Part shown: piece by piece, positions 1 to 11,970 of the stretch
Layout: every line of letters begins with the position of its first letter
How positions within the stretch are numbered: position 1 is the first letter of the stretch
Assembly (NCBI GenBank): GCA_023634235.1
Contig: JAMKCF010000006.1
Span: 10,941,751 to 11,005,750, forward strand
Source: Pisaster brevispinus
Lineage: Eukaryota; Echinodermata; Asteroidea; Forcipulatida; Asteriidae
DNA: 64,000 nucleotides
Direction of reading: 5' to 3'
Made by a program: the position numbers and the translations under genes
Notes under the pieces: generated by a model
The model's database searches: none
Told to the model about the DNA's origin: nothing
The model's input: only the letters and a program-made list of their open reading frames with translations

Positions 1-859
1 AGTGAAGGCTGTGACTAGACGAAAACCTCCGTTGGGCTTCTTGATGAGGAAGGAGGGGTTCAAGTATTCGACAGGGATGCCGACATCTTCAGGGCGGGCA
101 AAGACTCCCAGTTTTTCAAGTTCATCAAACTTGTGCTGAAGCTCTTGAAGTTTGCCCTGAGCGTACTGGGGGAGTTGGCCTTTGCGCTGTGGGGGTTGAA
201 CTGGACCCATGTTTACGACTGCTTGAAAGGGGCCTGCGGAGCCATTGTAGCCTGGGAAAGTGGGGTCAAATACCTCGTCATACTCCTCGAGTAGAGAGCG
301 GAACTGTGACTGAACAGATGGCGTCAAAGTGTTATCAGGGTCGATAGAGACAGACGGAGAAGCGAGGAGCCACGTTTGGTGTGCATGGGGGCTGGCAGGG
401 TAGTGGTTTGGTGTCTGTTGGGGTGGCAGGTTTTTCGTCAGGCATTTGAGGGATGAACAAAGACCGGACTTGGCAGAATTGTTCCTGTCGTTGTAAAACG
501 CAGGGCTCAGTAGTGAGATTTGGGATGCGCACTTTGCCAGCGACACTATGTATGAGGTTTGGAGGGGGCCATGGCTTCGACGACTGTGATTTGGCGCTTG
601 TGTCAATGCGGGGCTCGAGTGCAAAGAGGTTGTCGTTTGTGAAGACGTCACGAGGAAGTTGAACCTCGATGAACTCACCCGGCCATACCGTAGTGCTGTG
701 GGAGGGGGCTCGGAGTACATGGGCTCGACGGACTGTGTGGTTCGAGAGGGGCTTTCCTTCGGAGCCATACAGGTAGGTAGTGTCGTCACCCAGGATAACT
801 TGGTGTTTGGCTGGTCGAATTGAAATGTCATTGGTTTCCATGAATGGGGTACCAGCCAA
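1..859 (-). pseudogene. pol: Retroelement pol fragment (copy 1, runs off window)
   Basis: Minus-strand continuation of the retroelement after the protease. Bases 859-335 are open in one frame (protease to reverse-transcriptase linker). The reverse-transcriptase N-terminus follows in another frame between about 335 and 1 and is cut by the window edge. It matches 37,948-38,806 base for base apart from isolated changes, so the active-site part can be read only in copy 2. It is non-functional because of the frame breaks. Confidence 0.8.
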
Positions 860-2119
860 AATTTTCTACAACGAGGTCCTCGAACTGAAAATTTCTGCTA
901 TCTCTTGTGAGGGTTAGTTTGGTCTCCCCGATGATGTTCAGGGGGATGAGCCGTCTGCCCGATTGGGAACTCATTGAGATCTTGGCCCCGAGTTTCATGG
1001 CTGTAGAGTTGCGAATCAGATTCCCAGTTGCTCCGCTGTCAATTATGATGCGTGTCCCGTGATGGCCATGAAATGCGTCCAAGTATGGAGATTGACGAAT
1101 TTGGACACGGAGTGCAGAAGGTTCATGGAACTCGTTGACTGGTGCACGTGTTAGCTCAAGGGTTTCCTCATTGGAGTCATCCTCCTCGTAAATGCTGGCA
1201 ACTTGGCGAGCTCTCGCTATGTATTTGCGGTCTCGCTCGGGTAAGTGTGGGCACTCGCTAAGGAAGTGGAGAGAGTCTGATTGACCAACTTGCTTACACA
1301 GTGGACATGACTTGAACGGTTTACTGCTCTTGGGTCGAGGTGTCGTCTGTCGAGGTTTCGGTCTTGTGAACGAGGTTGGCCGAAAAGTGGAAGTGCGCAT
1401 TAACCGTGCATCCTCGGAAGTGTGGAGTTCATCCAGGAGGGAGTTGAGGGCCTGTGAGATCTCGGGTTTGATAGATGCCAATGTGCGTGAGTGGAGTTCG
1501 GTACCATAGCGTTGTTTGATAAGTCTAAGGAGGGTGGGGTGGATGAGCCGTAGCCATGTGAGTACGATAACATTTTTGAGTGTGGGGGTGAGCTCCTCAT
1601 CTTCTAGAATGGGTATGCCATGGTGGCATATGCCGGAGTCGCGAAGGAGGAGGCTGTCCTCAACAAACGTAACAAGGCGTTGATACAGATCCTCTGGGCG
1701 CTCGTCTGGTTTTAGTTGAATTGAGGCGAAGTCAATGAAGTGACCCCCTGTTGACTGAAACCCGAAATGTAAGCGTACTGCCTGCCAAATGTTTGAAATA
1801 GAGGTGGAGTTGCGAACAATTGTGTTACGGGATATGACGGCAGTAGTTTGCGATTTGCCCGAGCATGAGTTCCAACATGGTGACCTTTTGTTGAGCAGTG
1901 CGGCGTTTTGTGACCTAAATGTCCGGACCATCGTTTGTAAATCCACGTAGTGGGGAAGACTTAGACTTTTTCTCCCACTTGAAGTCTTCGGTAAGAAATT
2001 GGGCGAAGTTTGGATCGAGGGAGAATGTACTGGAGATTATGCTTCCAATTCTCAAAGGAATTAACTGTCTCATTCTTGCTGAGGGACCATTGTTTCAGAG
2101 CCCTATGTGTAGATGCCAT
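828..2119 (-). pseudogene. gag: Retroelement gag-protease, broken (copy 1)
   Basis: The likely gag start is the ATG at 2,119 on the minus strand. That frame hits a stop near 1,915 and another near 1,840, and the reading continues in a different frame as 1,946-828. The longer stretch has a gag-like body, then a zinc-knuckle-like segment (C-P-L-C, later H and C) about two thirds along, then a retropepsin motif I-D-S-G-A-T-G near the C-terminus, which is the expected gag-protease order. It ends by frameshift near 860, and protease-distal sequence resumes in the frame 859-335. Copy 2 shows identical lesions. Confidence 0.8.
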
Positions 2120-2310
2120 ATTGAGATTGGGTGTGAATAGTCCGTAGGGAAATGCGAGTAGTATATAAAACAGCTCTGTGTTCAGCTGGCTGATCGCTCA
2201 CAAAACAAGAATAGAAGTAAGCGTGACCTCAAGGGGGCGCTAGACTGAACTGGCGCCAAGCTTTTTGTTTGTTTTTGCGTTTAACTTTAAAACAATGTTT
2301 CCTCTCGCAG

Positions 2311-5300
2311 GATTCAATGAGTTCTACAAGTACATAGATTTCAATGAACTACCAACCTTCACATTTACACGCTTTGGTCAGGGGTTGAAGACAGTAATGG
2401 CAGAGTACACCATAGGCCATTTAATCGCTCATGAGAGATCTTTTTTTGTCACGAAAAGAAATCAAGAACAGAAAATATGGTAAGATCTATGGAATTCTAT
2501 ATGACGTGTTATGTATGGCGTTCATAGTTGAGTTCCATGCCCAGTCCCGCCATACCATCACATAATCGACTAAGCAGCGTTAACGGCGAAAAACACCTTA
2601 GACCAACAGTATGTGACAACACGATGCGGCAGCTTGATGCGATGACGTGACAATGCAATAGCACGAGGCAGCAATGTAACAGCATGACATAAAAATGCGA
2701 CAGCACTATACCTGCAGTATAAAACCAATGTGATGGCAAGCTGCGACGACTTGATGCGCCTATGTGCCGGTGACGGCGCAAGCCGCTAGAGACTCAACTA
2801 TTAACGTCATTATGTGTGATGTTCAAATGGCAGTAATGGAATTCCACAAGCTTTCTTCTTGATCTTTTACAGATTATTAAATGAAACAAGTTAGCATGCC
2901 AAGCATGTGCAGTAGTGAGAGACGCTCGGTGGAAGCACCATTACTGTATAATTTGTTAAGTTGATATTATGCGCAGACATCTAATAACAAGAATTTATAA
3001 CCAGGGCTCAAGTTCATGGCTCTACTTTCTTACTGTCTGCAACAACAAAAAAGGCATATACTACAAAAGTAGAACATTCTTCACTTAAAAACATAAGAAT
3101 ATTTCACAGGCTGCCAAGGAATTTTGCCTGTGCGTTTTGGGCGCTCACCATGTAAACAGAGAATGGTGACCAGAAGCGCTCAATTCCATAGTAAGCAGAT
3201 CCATGAAGTTTGGCTCATAAAATGTGATTTGAGAAAAGTTGAAGAATCTTAGAATTATATATGCGTTCATAATTGATTGTGTCGGTTTGAACTTGTTTGG
3301 TTTTAGGAAAAGAATAGGTTACCGCAGTTTACATCAGATGAAGATTGGTATACTGGGCGCTGGAGACATAGGAGAGGAGAGTAAGTTATTGAAATTGGGC
3401 CCAGTAAAAACAATGGTATTTGTTATCTCTCACAACAATGGCTGTTACAGCAGGTATGTTGATTTTTCTATCTTGGACTTCTGCCTCTTGAGGGCGCTAT
3501 TTTCAGCCGAGCCACAAAGAATCGAGCCACATTGTAAAACTAAAGTTAAGATTTCTAAGCCCCTTTTGCCATCTAAATTTGTCCACATTCCATTCTACCA
3601 CAGACCTTGGACACAGGTAAATACATCTTTAAGTATCATAGTTCCATTTGCAGTAATTTTAGGTGTTTTGGACTATTTTGAAAGTCATGTTTTTTGATGA
3701 CTTATTTAATGAAGTTCTGTAACGTTTTTTGGAGTTAAAAGGCACATGTTATAAGCAGTTTCTACTTAGTGATAATTAGTTAGCACAGTTTAATGTTGCT
3801 TCAGTTACTTGAAACTTAATGAGTGTATTGTTCCTTAACTTGCAGTTTTTACGTGAACCTAGTGAACTACGTAGTGAACCCATTGAACCTACTGAACACA
3901 GTAAACAGAGTGAATACAATAGATACCAGGAGAGAGAGTTTTAAACTGAGAACGAGGAAACTGTACAAGTTGAGAAGAGCAATAAAAGACAAGAACTGTA
4001 CAAACTGATAAAACTCTCAAGAATTTATTGTCATGTACACTTTGTGCATGTCGCCGCCACAATGGCCATTTGCCAATATCATGAGAACTCTTGCATTATT
4101 ATCACAGGTGTTATCCCAAGTGAATATGCATTCATGAGTCTTGTGAAAGACTGTTGAAAACAAACAAAAATGTGTGTGGTGACTGGCAACGACTTTGTGG
4201 TTATCAGTGGTGTTTACAATGTAGCTGACAACTTCAAATCAAAGTGCTGAAGGGGAGTTGGGGACAGAGACCAAAACACTGTTATTAAATTTAAACTGAT
4301 CTCCACAGAATCAATAAGGGAAATGTTTTGCCTCTTAAGTTCCCTGTTCACTGTCTTTGTTCCCAGCTGTCCTCTTGAAGTGAAAAGTAATGCACAATTC
4401 CTTATACAAGTGCCCTTTACCATAGGAAAACATATCTTGCAATTAAATAAGTTACAAACTGTCACCGTTAACTCATTTGGTGAAAACTCAAAAAATTTAT
4501 GAGCACAAACCTTCAACTCAACTCAGTTTTATAGATTGACACAATCTGGACACAACATTACATTATATTGTGTCAATATTTAGTCAATACAGCTATAAAT
4601 GGTTGAACATTTCAATGCTTCTAAAGCAGTTGTGGTGTTTGCTTTTCTTAGTTGCAAGAATATGTAAAGCCTTCAATATGATGACATGGGGATTAATCAG
4701 GCGAGAGCTACCCATCGAAGAGAGAAGTGTATATGTGGATGTGTATGTGTAAGTACATTAGACTGATTAAGACAAGTAAAACTATTTAATATTAATAAGG
4801 GAATAAAAGTGTGGCGACAAAGTTTTAAACAGTGGTTTATAACCAGCTGGGTTGTGGCCTTTAGCACACAGACACCACCCTGCAGATTTTAAACAGTTGT
4901 TTATGACCAAGTCATGACTTTTTTTTCTCCCGTTCATAAATACCCTCTCTTTTTTTTTTAAGCATAAAAATAAGGGAAAAACAGTAATTGGACTTGTCGT
5001 ATAGTTAAGTTTTCAAATCCTGTCTTCAGGTCGTTCCCCCAAAGGTCAAAATGCACGCGATGCTCAAAGGTTGTGCATATGCTATATTATATTTGACATT
5101 GAGTACTGTATGTGTTGATTGCATTAGGCGTTATTAGTGCCAGCATTTAAGCTTGTGTGCCAACATGCATATAACTATAAATGCCAATTGTGCTATAGCC
5201 AACTGGTATTAAACGGCTCCAGCTATGTCTTTATCAGCTGTTTAATACCAGGTAAACATGGTCATATGACCACCTTTCAACCAATAGAACTGCCTGAACT

Positions 5301-8201
5301 GTTTAATGGTGTTTGTGTATGCCTGTCAACACTTACATCTGTCAAGTTAAACCCCAAAAAATCTTGCATACATGTAGCTCTCAGGATGCAATGGTCTCTC
5401 TTGTATCATCATCTCTAGAATCTTAATCGAGCTGGACAACACGAGGTATAAGATACAATAAACTACTTTTACCTTGTACCTAGGCATCGTCTATCCACTG
5501 CAGTGCCTGAAAACCCATATATGATGTGGTCCAGGAGTATTTATTTTTATAAATGTGTGGTATTACTATCACAGAAAGATGGACGGATTATGTGAGCTCC
5601 TCGCTGAGTGTGACTACATATGCAATGTTTTACCCCAAACACCGCAAACTGATGATATTCTTTCCCATGACATGCTGTCCAACTGCACCAAGAAACCAGT
5701 GTTTATGAACATCGGAAGGGGTAATGCCATCAGCGAAGACGCCATACTGAAAGCCCTAGAGAAAGGCTGGATCTCACACGCGATCCTGGATGTGTTTAGA
5801 GAGGAGCCTCTACCCAAAGAAAGTCCCCTGTGGTCATCCCCCAAGGTATATAGAGTGGGTTTATTTGAGGTCAAGTTGTGTGCTGCATCCCGCTCTGTAC
5901 ATACACCTCGTCCTAGGTTTTCACCAAAGTGACAGAATGAGTTCAGTTCAGGATTAATCCTATCTCGAGTTAGGATGAGTAACTAGTCCTAACTTAGGAT
6001 TAATCTTAAGGTTTACATGTTACAGTGCAAGGCTGGGACTCGTCCTAAGTCCTAAAATTAATCCTAAGTTAGGAAGAGTTTGGTGAAATCGACGGCTGGA
6101 AGGTTTAGTTGGCGTGTTCTATCTTAATAAAAAATTTTGGTTCGTGGCTACTTTGCCTTTTTAAATAAAATCCAAAATAATACGTCAGCACTTATGCCTG
6201 AAAAAAGTAAATGAGAAGGAAATAGGCAACTTGCTTAAAATGTTAGCTAGCCAGTGAAGGGCCTCGTTACTGTGGTGCACTACTACTGCCAAACAGAACA
6301 CCACAGTAATGAGAGTTTGCAAAAACTAGCCAGGGAAACCTTACATACACACACATATAATGGGCTTCACTGGCTGGCTGGTGTATCAAAAAAAGAGAAG
6401 TGAGAATGATTGGATGCGCAACCAGTCTTTATGTACAAGGGTAAAATGCACCTGGCGTTATGTAATAAAACGAAATGCATGAGTGCCACCTGGGCGATTT
6501 TAACAGAACAAAGGGAACTAAAAGGACTGTGCTGCTACATCCCCCCCCTCCCCTCTACTGCCGGAGGCAGGGGAAAAAGTTTGATTATGAATAATATTAC
6601 GTACATTTATATTTCTTCTACAAGTTGTTTAGGCCAATATAAAAAGAACTTCTGTTGGAAATTCCTTTCTAAGCTGATTACACTTGTGCCCTTGAGCAAG
6701 GCAATTTAAATGCTTAGTAAAAAGTTGGGAAGGTAGTGCATTCTGCTCTAGTGGACAATACCCATGCCTACATCCTTACAAACTGTAAAGGGGATAATAA
6801 TATAATAATAATAATATATTGTATTTGTATAGCGCCTACTGCAGGCCAGCCTCTAAGCGCTTAACATTCAGTATTTCCTGCAAGGTATTTGGGGCTACGT
6901 TTTGAAGTATGAGACCTACTCCTTTACATAGCACCTTGTAATGGTTTACAAGGTGCTGTGGCGCAATATGCAGCCGATCAAACCAGGATAACCCTTTTTC
7001 AGCCCGAGAAGTAGGCGGCATTGTGCCCCTGTTAATTTGCCTAAATCAGTTAAATGTAGCCCTCACCTTGAAGTGGCTGTCCAGCCTTGTGATGTTAAGT
7101 GTTATCTCATTTTAAAAACTTTCCCCTCAAAAAATAAAAATTAATAGCTTTTCACAAAAACTGTACCATTTGAATTTAATGAAATAAATACATTCTTGAA
7201 CACTGTTCCCTTTTTTTCAGGTGACCATCACACCACATTCAGCTGCCTACACTGACGTAAAACAGGCAAGTGTAAACAAAAGGGATATTGGAGATTGAAG
7301 TAGATTCCAAGCACATTTCATCCATATTAAGTGTTAATTAAAAATTGGCAAAACAGGTGTTTCCTGTGAACGAGTTTAGAGTTGCTCAAGTCATCCATGG
7401 GCTTTTTCCTTTTTCTTTAAAGTCATATTTATGTTACTGTGCATGCTCCTAGCCTGTTGTTTTTTGTGTATGTGGTTTTTTGTTTTTTGTTTTTTGTTTT
7501 TTTTGGGGTGTTTTTTTTTTTTTTTTTTTTGGGGGGGGGGGGGCTGGTTTGGTTCGCAAGATTTTTGATTACCCACCAGGGCTGTTTGTCATGTTTGACT
7601 GTAGCTGGCGGGAATGGATTGTGTGTAAAAACAAAATTGGGATCTTTAAGATATCTTCAGATATCCTAAAGGTAAGGTCATAGATTGGTAAAGACTCCAA
7701 AAATTAATTACCACGACAACTTACTTTGGTGAAAAACACTGCAGCTGTTGATGGTATAAACTATTTTGACAAAGGACTCCCTTCAAAGAAATGATTCATG
7801 CATGAATCATTTCTGAGGGTTGGTGTCCGTTCGTGAATGCTGCGGCCAGAGATGCGGTGGGTACCCGCTTTCACCTCGCTTAATAACATGGATGGATGTG
7901 ACATTGTTGTAAAGACATGTGACAGTTTTTTTGTTTGATGTTTGTCAGCAAATAGACACTATTCAGCTGAAACTTGTGACTTTTATTGTATCATTCTTAA
8001 TAATTTGCCTATAATTCAGCAGTCAGTTGAGAGGGCAGTTTTAATTCTGAAATTAGAAGTGGGTCAATTTTATTCAACTAATTCTTGTACTCGCATCACA
8101 TTTCTTTCTTTCAGCTCTGTGTTTTACTTGAAGAGAACTACGACCGTTACATCAATGGGAAACCTCTAAAATATGCTGTGGACTGGAAGCAAGGATATTG
8201 A
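2311..8201 (+). CDS. D-2-hydroxyacid dehydrogenase, GhrA-like, copy 1 (exons 3-8)
   Basis: Exons by splice sites and continuous frame: 2311-2479, 3307-3380, 4652-4748, 5575-5845, 7221-7265, 8115-8201 (stop TGA). All introns are GT-AG except the one after 7,265, which is GC-AG. The product is the NAD(P)-binding and C-terminal catalytic part of a D-isomer-specific 2-hydroxyacid dehydrogenase. Visible are the Rossmann loop G-A-G-D-I-G in exon 4, the catalytic Arg in N-I-G-R-G and Glu in F-R-E-E-P-L-P (exon 6), and the catalytic His in T-P-H-S-A-A (exon 7). The family reduces glyoxylate, hydroxypyruvate or similar 2-oxoacids with NAD(P)H; the substrate here is inferred. No signal peptide or membrane segment is visible in this part. 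Exons 1-2 should lie left of the window. No frame break is seen, so the copy may be functional. Confidence 0.88.
5919..6088. mobile_element. MITE with TTTCACCAAA termini (copy 1)
   Basis: 10-bp inverted termini (TTTCACCAAA / TTTGGTGAAA) enclose several copies, direct and inverted, of TCCTAACTTAGGATTA-like words. It lies in intron 6 of the dehydrogenase, about 70 bp after the exon 6 donor. No coding capacity. No clear target-site duplication was found. Confidence 0.65.
6245..6380. repeat. Nested inverted repeat (MITE-like), copy 1
   Basis: The outer arms share TAGCCAGTGAAG / CTTCACTGGCTGG. Inside is a 15-bp hairpin built on TTACTGTGGTG / CACCACAGTAA. Intronic and non-coding. Confidence 0.6.
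6797..7025. repeat. TAA microsatellite plus dispersed 'tatagcgcctact' repeat (copy 1)
   Basis: An (ATA/TAA)n run at 6,797-6,818 is followed by a dispersed-repeat-like block starting 'tgtatttgtatagcgcc' with 'taagcgctta'. An internal imperfect hairpin surrounds 'caccttgtaatggtttacaaggtg'. I recognise this phrase as typical of repetitive DNA in marine invertebrates. Intronic. Confidence 0.5.
7266..8114 (+). other. GC-AG intron of dehydrogenase copy 1
   Basis: Exon 7 ends ...AAACAG and is followed by GCAAGTG, a typical strong GC donor. The acceptor is TTTCTTTCAG before 8,115. Joining here keeps the frame and supplies the expected C-terminus, which no nearby GT donor does as cleanly. The intron holds the T/G homopolymer at 7,485-7,543. 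Confidence 0.8.
7485..7543. repeat. Poly-T/poly-G run (copy 1)
   Basis: TTTTTG-type repeats lead into long T and G homopolymers. The copy 2 equivalent (about 45,425-45,484) has a longer T run and a much shorter G run, so length here is unstable or unreliable. Confidence 0.85.
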
Positions 8202-8308
8202 ACGCAGGGAGACTCTGGTTTTGGGTTGATTTTTTTTTCTCCAGATTTCAAGAAAGGAGTGTTACCTAAAAAGTATTCCTTCTCACTAACACAAATGAGC
8301 AGTACACA

Positions 8309-8650
8309 GGGCTCGAATGAAGGGGAGAAATTCACAAGACTGCAGGGCTTGTAGGTTAACACTTTTAGCGGACCAGAATTTATTTTACAAGACCAGAGTC
8401 TAATGATACAGAGCCCAACTGTTTTCATTTGAACAAACACTAAGAGAAGATTTATCTCATTTGGTATTCTTCGATAGTCAACACAATTGAAAGATATTTA
8501 CTGGACTCATGGTCAACAATTGAACCTCATTTTCTTTTTTGTTACAAAGTGAGGCACTCTTGGTCAATTGAAAAACACAAGACTACTGGACTTGTCTGGT
8601 CCTGAGTTTACTGCCCTGAGACTAGAATCACTAGCTGTAAGCCTGTGGTC
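8309..8650. repeat. Dispersed repeat A (copy 1, downstream of dehydrogenase)
   Basis: Shares ordered blocks with 13,690-13,960: 'agggctcgaat', 'agactgcagggcttgtag', 'cagaatttattt', 'gtcaattgaaaaacacaag', 'ctgagtttactg'. It is therefore an interspersed family of about 330 bp, overlapping the likely 3' untranslated region of the dehydrogenase. Confidence 0.65.
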
Positions 8651-10373
8651 CAGTCTTAATTTCGAGCCATGAGCATAGCTTTTGATTAAACTAATGCTAT
8701 GCCAGACTAATGCCAACGCTATGACAGTGAGTCAAGTAGTTTCACTATTGCTAGCATGAATTGTGGAACCTTCCATTCTCCATTACATGAACATGTGAAG
8801 TTACATCTACAGCATTAAAACCAGTATTAGGGAACTTACGTCAGTGCCAATGTTTAGTTTCTTTAAGTTACCTTTAAAACAAAAATTATGTTTGACAAGC
8901 AAAGATACTCTCTTTTTGTGTCCACTGTAACTTGTGCAAATTTGTTGTGGATTGTGCACAGCAATAACTTCCTCGTACTGCCTTCCCTACCCGTTTAACC
9001 TCACGATATACTTTATGTGATACCGCTGCTGTATCTGAGGTGGTGCCCTAACGTATCGTGTAGCCTTGCTGAACATAATTCAGTAACATTAATCATTATG
9101 GAACTTTCATCTCCCAAATACCACTCTGTTATTTCCTTAACTGGAATGGGTCCAGTAGCCTTTGCCCTAGTTGCTCCACCTACATTTACATTATTTCCCT
9201 ACCTTTGTCCCCAAGATCTTGGATGCAAGATTCCTCGGTATTTGAGTCCAAGTTCTTGATGTCCACTTTCAAGTCCAAAGTCATTGGGTAGATGCAGAGT
9301 CACACCTTTAAACAGTAGCAGTCATTCCATAGGGAATTAAACCATTCTCTGTTTTGCAAGAAAGTAATGCATTTAATTAATTAAAGGTAGAGTCATAGAT
9401 TGGTAAAAATGTTTACTATTATTATTTGTATTATTACAAATTAATGACCATAAAAACTCACTTGGTCAGAAGTTCTGCAGCTGCTGATAGTCTAAACTAT
9501 TTTGAGAAAGGATTTCTTTGTTTATATTTTGCCTATAAATAAGCATTACATCGACAAAAACCTAACGATGACCCTACCTTTAACATTTTTCTATTGAGTG
9601 CCGAGTCACAAATGTTGAGTTTGAGTCTTAAGTCCAGGTGTGACTCGAGTACGCATCATACAACACTGTTGACTGGGGCCGGTATCACAGGAGATTAGAA
9701 GAAAGTGAGCATTCCTGAAAAATGGCTCCCATTTCTTGGTTTCATAGTTATTCTAGAGTGGACACGTAACCTCCCACATGTTAAAGTTCACGTTTACAGA
9801 TTCTGTGCATCACCAGAAATACAAAAACTACATGTTTTGACATAATGTGGACTATTTCTTTCTCTTTTATAGTTCTCAAGAAGTTTCTGAAGGATCAAGG
9901 AGATTTTGAGAAAATCCTGAAATCAGGAAAAATCCTTTTATTGGCTAAAAAGGAAAGTTTATAGTTTGTTATATTTTCATTTGTACTGCAACAAATAATA
10001 CAAAGATTAATGACAAGTAAAAGACTATAAATAAGAGAAAGAAAACAGAATTAGATATACATGTAAATGGGGGTTACATTCATAGGTCAATTCCTCCTGT
10101 GAAGGAGCAGCACCCAGACTGCTGGTACATATTGCAGTATAAGTAATACATGTATGAATAAAATACGAAATTAAGAAATTGTTATTTGTTTGTATGTGAA
10201 AGCTCTCTTTCATAAAGCAGATAGCAGAACCAATCATTTGTAGCATATCCGTCTAACAGACAACAGTGTGAAAGTAAACTGCCCCTCGCCACTCATTTTC
10301 AAATGAAAGTTACTGCAATACATGCCATGCCATGTACATATACAATGCTATGTATGCATCTATATGTTGCTAT
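8651..10373. other. Intergenic spacer, no gene seen (copy 1)
   Basis: AT-rich, with only short chance open frames. A short block around 9,385-9,590 ('tagattggtaaaaatg...aactattttgag') resembles 7,680-7,790, so these are two members of another dispersed repeat. Nothing coding is supported. Confidence 0.5.
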
Positions 10374-10705
10374 CAATGTGAGGACCTGCCTTTGTCCCTT
10401 TAACTTAACACTCCATAGACTAACAAAAGTGAGGACACAAACATTGGTACTATCATTGTGCGTTACTCACTCTTTGAAATACTGTAGTACAAATTAATCT
10501 TTGAACACTAAGGCAGGACCCAAATATCATGACTGGTTTAAACACAGCCATGGTACATGGCATGGTATTATCAATTCAAAGAGAGGGGGCAGTAACAATG
10601 CTGTCCTCGCATTGGAATCCTTTGTATTTTTGTGTCCTCACATTTTTTTTTGGTGCGCTTAGTCTATGGAGTGTTAAGTTAGGACAAAGGAAAGTCCTCA
10701 CATTG
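10374..10705. mobile_element. MITE with CAATGTGAGGAC termini (copy 1)
   Basis: Inverted arms of about 65 bp: the left has 'cttaacactccatagacta' then 'gtgaggacac', and the right carries its reverse complement 'tagtctatggagtgttaag' flanked by 'gtcctcacat'. A partial third member lies at 34,480-34,592 inside another transposon. No coding capacity. Confidence 0.75.
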
Positions 10706-11343
10706 TTTCGTTTCCAGTCTATACGAGGGTGTAATTTTAAAATATGGATTAATTTGTGTATACACTTGTTTGCTGGTACTATGGTTCTTTTATTACTTTT
10801 TTCTTAATTATTTTAGTTCATCTAATTGTAAGGCGCATGTGGTAATTTTTAATAATGGATCCTTGTTATTATGAACGGAACTGACATAATGTAGTAAAAG
10901 TCAGTGGGTAAATGGGTCTTTTCGTTTGTTTCTTTTTAAAAAGGGTTTTAAGCAGGTTTTCCTTTGATCTAATATATTGGTGGATTTTATTTTTTTCATG
11001 TGAAACAAACAATTAACTTGTCTAATGTTTATTCATAAATACCCAGGGCAGTTTATCAATTCTGATTGGTCAATAGGAGATCACGTGGCCATGTTAAAAC
11101 ATGCGATACAAACACAGTGAAAAGTGTTAGTACATGCGTGTGGTGTGCAATCAATACATACCTGTACTCAAAAATCCATAAGTACTTGCAGGTATGCACA
11201 ACAATTGTGCGATGCATGAAAATTTAACCTTTTGCAAAAAGTGCCCCGAGAATGTGTCAGGAATTGAAAGTTTACTGAAAAGGGCACTTATGAATGGGAA
11301 TAAACAAGTAGTGATTTGGTCTCAAAAGGCCGTTTAAGTTCTT

Positions 11344-11414
11344 GCAGGGTCGTGGCTGTGCGATAAAGGACCTCGCCTTCCGCTTGGTCCTTTATCGCAC
11401 GGCCACAACCCTGC
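11344..11414. repeat. Strong 29-bp-stem hairpin (copy 1)
   Basis: 11,344-11,372 and 11,386-11,414 are almost perfectly complementary (both contain TGCGATAAAGGACC or its complement) around a 13-nt loop. Intergenic. It could be a MITE core or a structured transcript; no promoter is recognised. Confidence 0.8.
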
Positions 11415-11759
11415 TGGTTTTAAAGATCCCCTTGAACGTTGGACGAAGATCCCATGTCTTCTTTAATTCTTTTTTTAATACAACTGCCAACTCTTAAAAG
11501 CTTTAAAAGTAATGTTGGTAATTAATCATGTAATTATTTTGTAACAAAAAAATGTATTTTTTTAAAGATGAAATATAATAAGTAAATTTGTTTTTAATTG
11601 TAGCCTGTATGCTTGCTGAATCAAGTTAACAAGTATTTCTAAATCTGACTCCATAAAACTCTTTACTTGTAAATGCTGTACTTTCTGAAGAAGACAACAG
11701 TTACTTGTAAACACATTTGATTATTGATTTACTTATCTTATTACACATCCAAAAGCACT

Positions 11760-11970
11760 ATTAGCGCCCATAACAGGATGAATAGGAATCGAGAAGAAAT
11801 GCTCAGTTTTAGATGTGGGAGGAAAATCACAATTGGAAAAACCCACACAATCAGGTAGGGACTGAAAACTCAATCCACGTGCAGGGCTTCAGTCTGAGGT
11901 AGGAGTCGAACCAGGGTGAAAGGCAGGAAAAGAAACCACAGAGCCAACCTGATACCCTGCTGAGATTTTA
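11760..11970 (-). repeat. SINE fragment, antisense (copy 1)
   Basis: Minus-orientation relative of the SINE at 12,255-12,512: 'gatgtgggaggaaaa', 'acccacacaatcaggtaggg', 'actgaaaactcaatccac', then a decayed box B ('gtcgaacc'). Confidence 0.6.

Larger units (their letters stand above)
1..2255 (-). mobile_element. Ty3-like LTR retroelement, copy 1 (5' part only)
   Basis: The window opens inside pol of an antisense retroelement. Reading the minus strand from about 2,119 there is gag, then a CCHC-type knuckle, an aspartic protease and the start of the reverse transcriptase. The remainder lies left of the window. It is nearly base-identical to 37,948-40,202, including the same frameshifts, so the element was already dead when the segment duplicated. 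It sits in the intron upstream of dehydrogenase exon 3 (starts 2,311). The exact LTR end was not resolved; 2,205-2,255 shares about 50 bases with 33,352-33,403. Confidence 0.85.

Noticed and set aside
5614..5874. Minus-strand frame of 86 codons
   Set aside because: It is the antisense shadow of dehydrogenase exon 6.
7391..7683. Lys-rich and Phe-rich frames around 7.5 kb
   Set aside because: They are translations of the T/G homopolymer on either strand.
9017..9259. 80-codon plus-strand frame in the spacer
   Set aside because: Identical in both copies only because the region is duplicated; no domain or splice context.
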